Shown here one piece after another: positions 5,643 through 8,399 of a stretch of DNA of 8,399 nt. The notes beneath the pieces are model-generated. The model was given only the letters and a program-made list of their open reading frames with translations. It was not told the origin of the DNA and searched no databases. Each line of letters starts with the position of its first letter. Positions within the stretch are counted from its first letter, which is position 1. The stretch lies in the NCBI GenBank assembly GCA_050049955.1, contig JASFVG010000200.1, forward strand, positions 1-8,399. The letters are read 5' to 3'. The position numbers and the translations under genes were made by a program. The stretch is from SKLM01 sp050049955. GTDB taxonomy: Bacteria; Chloroflexota; Anaerolineae; B4-G1.

Positions 5643-8399
5643 TCAATGCGGCTCGATGACCACGTCCTGCCAAACCGACATCGTGACGGCCGACGCGGGG
5701 TACTTGCGCACCCAAGGCTTCACTAGGATCTGCCTGCGCATGTGGAAAGCGGGCATGATCGGCGCCTCCTGCACCACGATTCGGTCCGCTTCTCGGTACA
5801 GCTGGATTCGCTCCTCCTGGTCCATCGCGCGCCTGGCCTTCTCAACTAACCTGTCGTAATTGCTGTTTCGCCACCCTGTCAGATCCCACGGGAACCCGAC
5901 CCTTAGGAAGTTGTCAGGGTCTGGATAGTCCGCCCCCCATGCCCAGATCCACAGATTTGGCGGCTCCTCGTTGCTCATCCGCTCAACGAATGTCACCCAG
6001 TCTAGAATCCTCCACGTGGTCTCAATCCCTAAGATTTCCCGCCAATGCTCACGCAACCACTCAACTGCGGTGGTCGAGACCCCAAGGGCAACGCAGTCCA
6101 AGGCCGGAAAGCCACCGCCGCCAGGGTGTCCAGCCTCTGCCAGCAACTGACGCGCTTCCTCGGGTTGGTAGGGCAGGCCGATGCCCGGTGAATGACCGGG
6201 CATGCCAGGCGGGACAAATCCACCCAATGCAGGGAAGCGCTGCCCCAAGTGGGCCACGTCTGCGAGCGTCTCCCGATCACTGGCAAGGACAAATGCTCTG
6301 CGCACCCGCAAATCCGCCAACGGTGGCTGGCGTACATTGAAGCCTAGGTAGATTGTTGAGAGATCGGGTCCCACCACGCACTCATTAGCTCGCCGTTGGC
6401 GTGCGTGCTCCACAAGCGCGGGTGGGAAGTACGTGGTGTCTAGGACGTCCAACTGATCGGCCTCGTAGCTCTCCAGTAGGCGCTGCTTGTTCGTAGGATC
6501 CACGAACACCAATTCTACGCGGTGCAGGTTGCCGGCGAATCTGCCCCGATACCCCGGGCTCCGCTCCAATACCATCGACTCCCCTGGATGCCAGGCCTGC
6601 AGCCGGAAGGGCCCGTTAGTCACAAGGTTGTCCGCATCGGCCCAAGCCTCACCATGAGCCCTCACCGCATGCCGGGGCAATGGATAGGCCGCACTGTGGG
6701 ACATCAGTTGCAGGAAGTAGCCCGCTGGTTCCTCCAGCTCAAGCACCAACGTCCACTCGTCTGAAGCCCGCACACCTATCGCGTTAGGATCGGAAATCTC
6801 GCCCTGATGGAACTGCCTGGCACCCTTCAGGTCATACAGGAAGCTGGCGTTATCAGACGCACTGGCCGGATCCAGGATACGCTTCCACGCGTATTCAAAG
6901 TCCTGCGCAGTCACCGGCGTCCCGTCGCTCCAGCTTGCATCATCCCTTAGCTCGAACACGTACTTGCGGCCGTCTTCCGACACCTCCCAGGCTCGTGCCA
7001 GATCGGGCGTGACGTCCATGTCCGGGGTAAGCCGGAGCAGGCCATCGAACAGGTGATCGATGGCGCAGCCAGCGAAGGCGTCGCTGCACTTGGAGGGATC
7101 AAGGGTCGTCGGCTCAGGTAAGGTCTGCCTGAGAGCGTGTGGTGCTGCGGGCAGTGCGGCCGGAACTCCAGTTCGCGACGCTTCCAGCCGCACGGCAGAG
7201 CCTTCCTCGTAGGCCTGTCGCGATTCCCTGAACCGGAAGGCTGTGTGGTAGGTGAGACCCAGCTTCATCCAGGTACGAGCTGCCTGCTCGTGCTCCTCCT
7301 GCTGCATTAACAGGACCAGCGCCCGCCGGTAGTAGCTGATGGCCTCCTCGTGCGAATACATTAGCCTCGCAGCGTCGCCCGCTCGCTGCAAGTAAGGAAT
7401 CGCCTTCTCTGCATCCCCCGCCCGCTCCCAGTGGTGCGCCAGCAGCCCCGCCTGCTCCTCCACCCGCTCTGCGAATAGTTGCTCCAGCGTCTCCGCCACC
7501 TGGCGGTGAAAGGCTCGTCGCTGTCTCTTCAGCAGCCCGTTGTAAGCTGCCTCTCGCGTCAGGTCATGCTTGAAGATGTACTCCAACTCAGGAATCCGGG
7601 CCCGCTGGCGGATCATCTCCTCCTGCTGCAGCGTGAGGAGCTGCCGGTCCAGCCTGCGCTCCTCCACGGCGATCTCCGCCAGGACGCGGTGTAAGAACGT
7701 GCGCCCGATCACTGCCGCCAGCTGCAGCACCCGCTTCGTGTCCTCCTGCAAGCGGTCGATGCGCGCCATCAACACCCCTTGCAGGGTGTCCGGAATGGGG
7801 ATCTCGCCCACATCGGACCTGGCTGTCCAGCGGCCCGTGCGCGCGTCAAGCGTGATGGCATGCCGATCGATCAGCGAACGGATCACCTCTTCGACGTAGA
7901 AGGGATTGCCCTCGGCGCGACTCAGGACGCGCCTGCGTAGCACGGCTGGCAGATCGTCGACCTCCAGCAGGTTGGCGACCAGCGTCTGACTCTCATCAGG
8001 CGAGAGCGGATCAAGGAGCACATCGGTGTACTGTCCAGGGTACTGCTGTGCCGCCAGGTCTCTGAACCGCCAGCAGCTGTGGTCCTTCACCGGGCGGAGG
8101 ATGCACAGGAGCAGCAATGGCACCTCGCCCGCGACGGATAGGACCCGCGTCAGGAGCTCGATCGACGTTGGGTCGGCCCAGTGCAGGTCCTCGCACACCA
8201 GCACCAGCGGGGCCTGGCTGGCCGCACACCGGAGTAGCATCTCGACGCCCTCGAAGGTACGCGTCTTGAGGTCCTGTCCATCCATGTCGTCCAGCCTGCT
8301 CGCCAAGCCGTCCTCCAGGGGAAGCGACATTAGCCGCCCCAGGTACGGGTAGACGTCGTCGAATCGCTCGGGGCACAGGGACTGTACCATTTGGCGCAA
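5643..8399 (-). CDS. Paralogous STAND ATPase / TPR / family-5 solute-binding fusion, N-terminus outside window
   Basis: The frame is open at the right edge (first codon there TTG, reading LRQMVQSL), so the true start lies outside. The 918 visible residues begin inside the ATPase module: Walker B VLVCEDLHWAD (66-76 of the fragment), then RAEGNPFYVEE (161-171) and a winged-helix-like segment. TPR-like helices occupy about 312-405. A complete family-5 domain follows from APHALR (419) to the end: LARAWEVSEDGRKYVFELRD, WSDGTPVTAQDFEYAWKRIL, NGPFRLQAW, GGFVPPGMPGHSPGIG and ADYPDPDNFLR. Both proteins end in IEPH. Similarity to the neighbour runs along the whole shared length, including the linker, so the pair arose by duplication of an already fused gene. 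Walker A and any cyclase would lie upstream and cannot be judged. No membrane helix is seen before the binding domain. It keeps the Asp (D824) matching the OppA residue that anchors a peptide N-terminus; the neighbour has Ser there. Confidence 0.88.
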   Translation of the reverse strand: MRQMVQSLCPERFDDVYPYLGRLMSLPLEDGLASRLDDMDGQDLKTRTFEGVEMLLRCAASQAPLVLVCEDLHWADPTSIELLTRVLSVAGEVPLLLLCILRPVKDHSCWRFRDLAAQQYPGQYTDVLLDPLSPDESQTLVANLLEVDDLPAVLRRRVLSRAEGNPFYVEEVIRSLIDRHAITLDARTGRWTARSDVGEIPIPDTLQGVLMARIDRLQEDTKRVLQLAAVIGRTFLHRVLAEIAVEERRLDRQLLTLQQEEMIRQRARIPELEYIFKHDLTREAAYNGLLKRQRRAFHRQVAETLEQLFAERVEEQAGLLAHHWERAGDAEKAIPYLQRAGDAARLMYSHEEAISYYRRALVLLMQQEEHEQAARTWMKLGLTYHTAFRFRESRQAYEEGSAVRLEASRTGVPAALPAAPHALRQTLPEPTTLDPSKCSDAFAGCAIDHLFDGLLRLTPDMDVTPDLARAWEVSEDGRKYVFELRDDASWSDGTPVTAQDFEYAWKRILDPASASDNASFLYDLKGARQFHQGEISDPNAIGVRASDEWTLVLELEEPAGYFLQLMSHSAAYPLPRHAVRAHGEAWADADNLVTNGPFRLQAWHPGESMVLERSPGYRGRFAGNLHRVELVFVDPTNKQRLLESYEADQLDVLDTTYFPPALVEHARQRRANECVVGPDLSTIYLGFNVRQPPLADLRVRRAFVLASDRETLADVAHLGQRFPALGGFVPPGMPGHSPGIGLPYQPEEARQLLAEAGHPGGGGFPALDCVALGVSTTAVEWLREHWREILGIETTWRILDWVTFVERMSNEEPPNLWIWAWGADYPDPDNFLRVGFPWDLTGWRNSNYDRLVEKARRAMDQEERIQLYREADRIVVQEAPIMPAFHMRRQILVKPWVRKYPASAVTMSVWQDVVIEPH

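Noticed and set aside
5070..5726. Rightward 218-codon open frame crossing the gap between the paralogues
   Set aside because: It is antisense to the cyclase and zinc-ribbon coding sequence and to the end of the upstream paralogue, with no family resemblance.
8397..8399. TTG at the right edge as the start of the upstream paralogue
   Set aside because: It falls in the middle of an ATPase module, before Walker B and without Walker A, so the gene clearly continues beyond the window.

Overview
The window looks like a high-GC bacterial chromosome segment. Uncultured Chloroflexota or a similar phylum is a plausible source, because small DUF4258/DUF2283 genes and double-zinc-ribbon/class III cyclase/ATPase giants are common there. 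This is inference from gene content only; no rRNA or universal marker gene is present. No tRNA, CRISPR array or transposase was recognised.

Left end (1-404). A minus-strand promoter with exact sigma-70 consensus boxes (TTGACA, 17-bp spacer, TATAAT with extended -10 TGC) fires leftward. It leads to a gene of which only the first five codons lie in the window, preceded by a strong ribosome binding site. GACAT-type half-sites cluster around this promoter.

Small plus-strand pair (405-906). A DUF4258 gene is followed by an overlapping DUF2283 gene. Both are damaged as read: the first needs a one-base frame change near 615-631, and the second has ATA where ATG is expected. Positions 907-1604 hold no confident gene, only inverted repeats and one short coding-like scrap.

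Main content (1605-8399, minus strand). Two very large paralogous genes lie in tandem, 99 bp apart, probably co-transcribed. The downstream one is complete (1312 aa): double zinc ribbon, class III nucleotide cyclase, STAND/AAA-type ATPase, TPR-like helices, then a full family-5 (OppA/DppA-like) solute-binding domain. The upstream one is cut by the window edge. Its visible 918 residues show the second half of the ATPase module, TPR-like helices and the same solute-binding domain. Neither visible sequence has a signal peptide or membrane helix before the solute-binding domain, so a normally extracytoplasmic peptide-binding module appears to have been recruited as a cytoplasmic sensor for a signalling ATPase/cyclase. 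This tandem is the most interesting system in the window.
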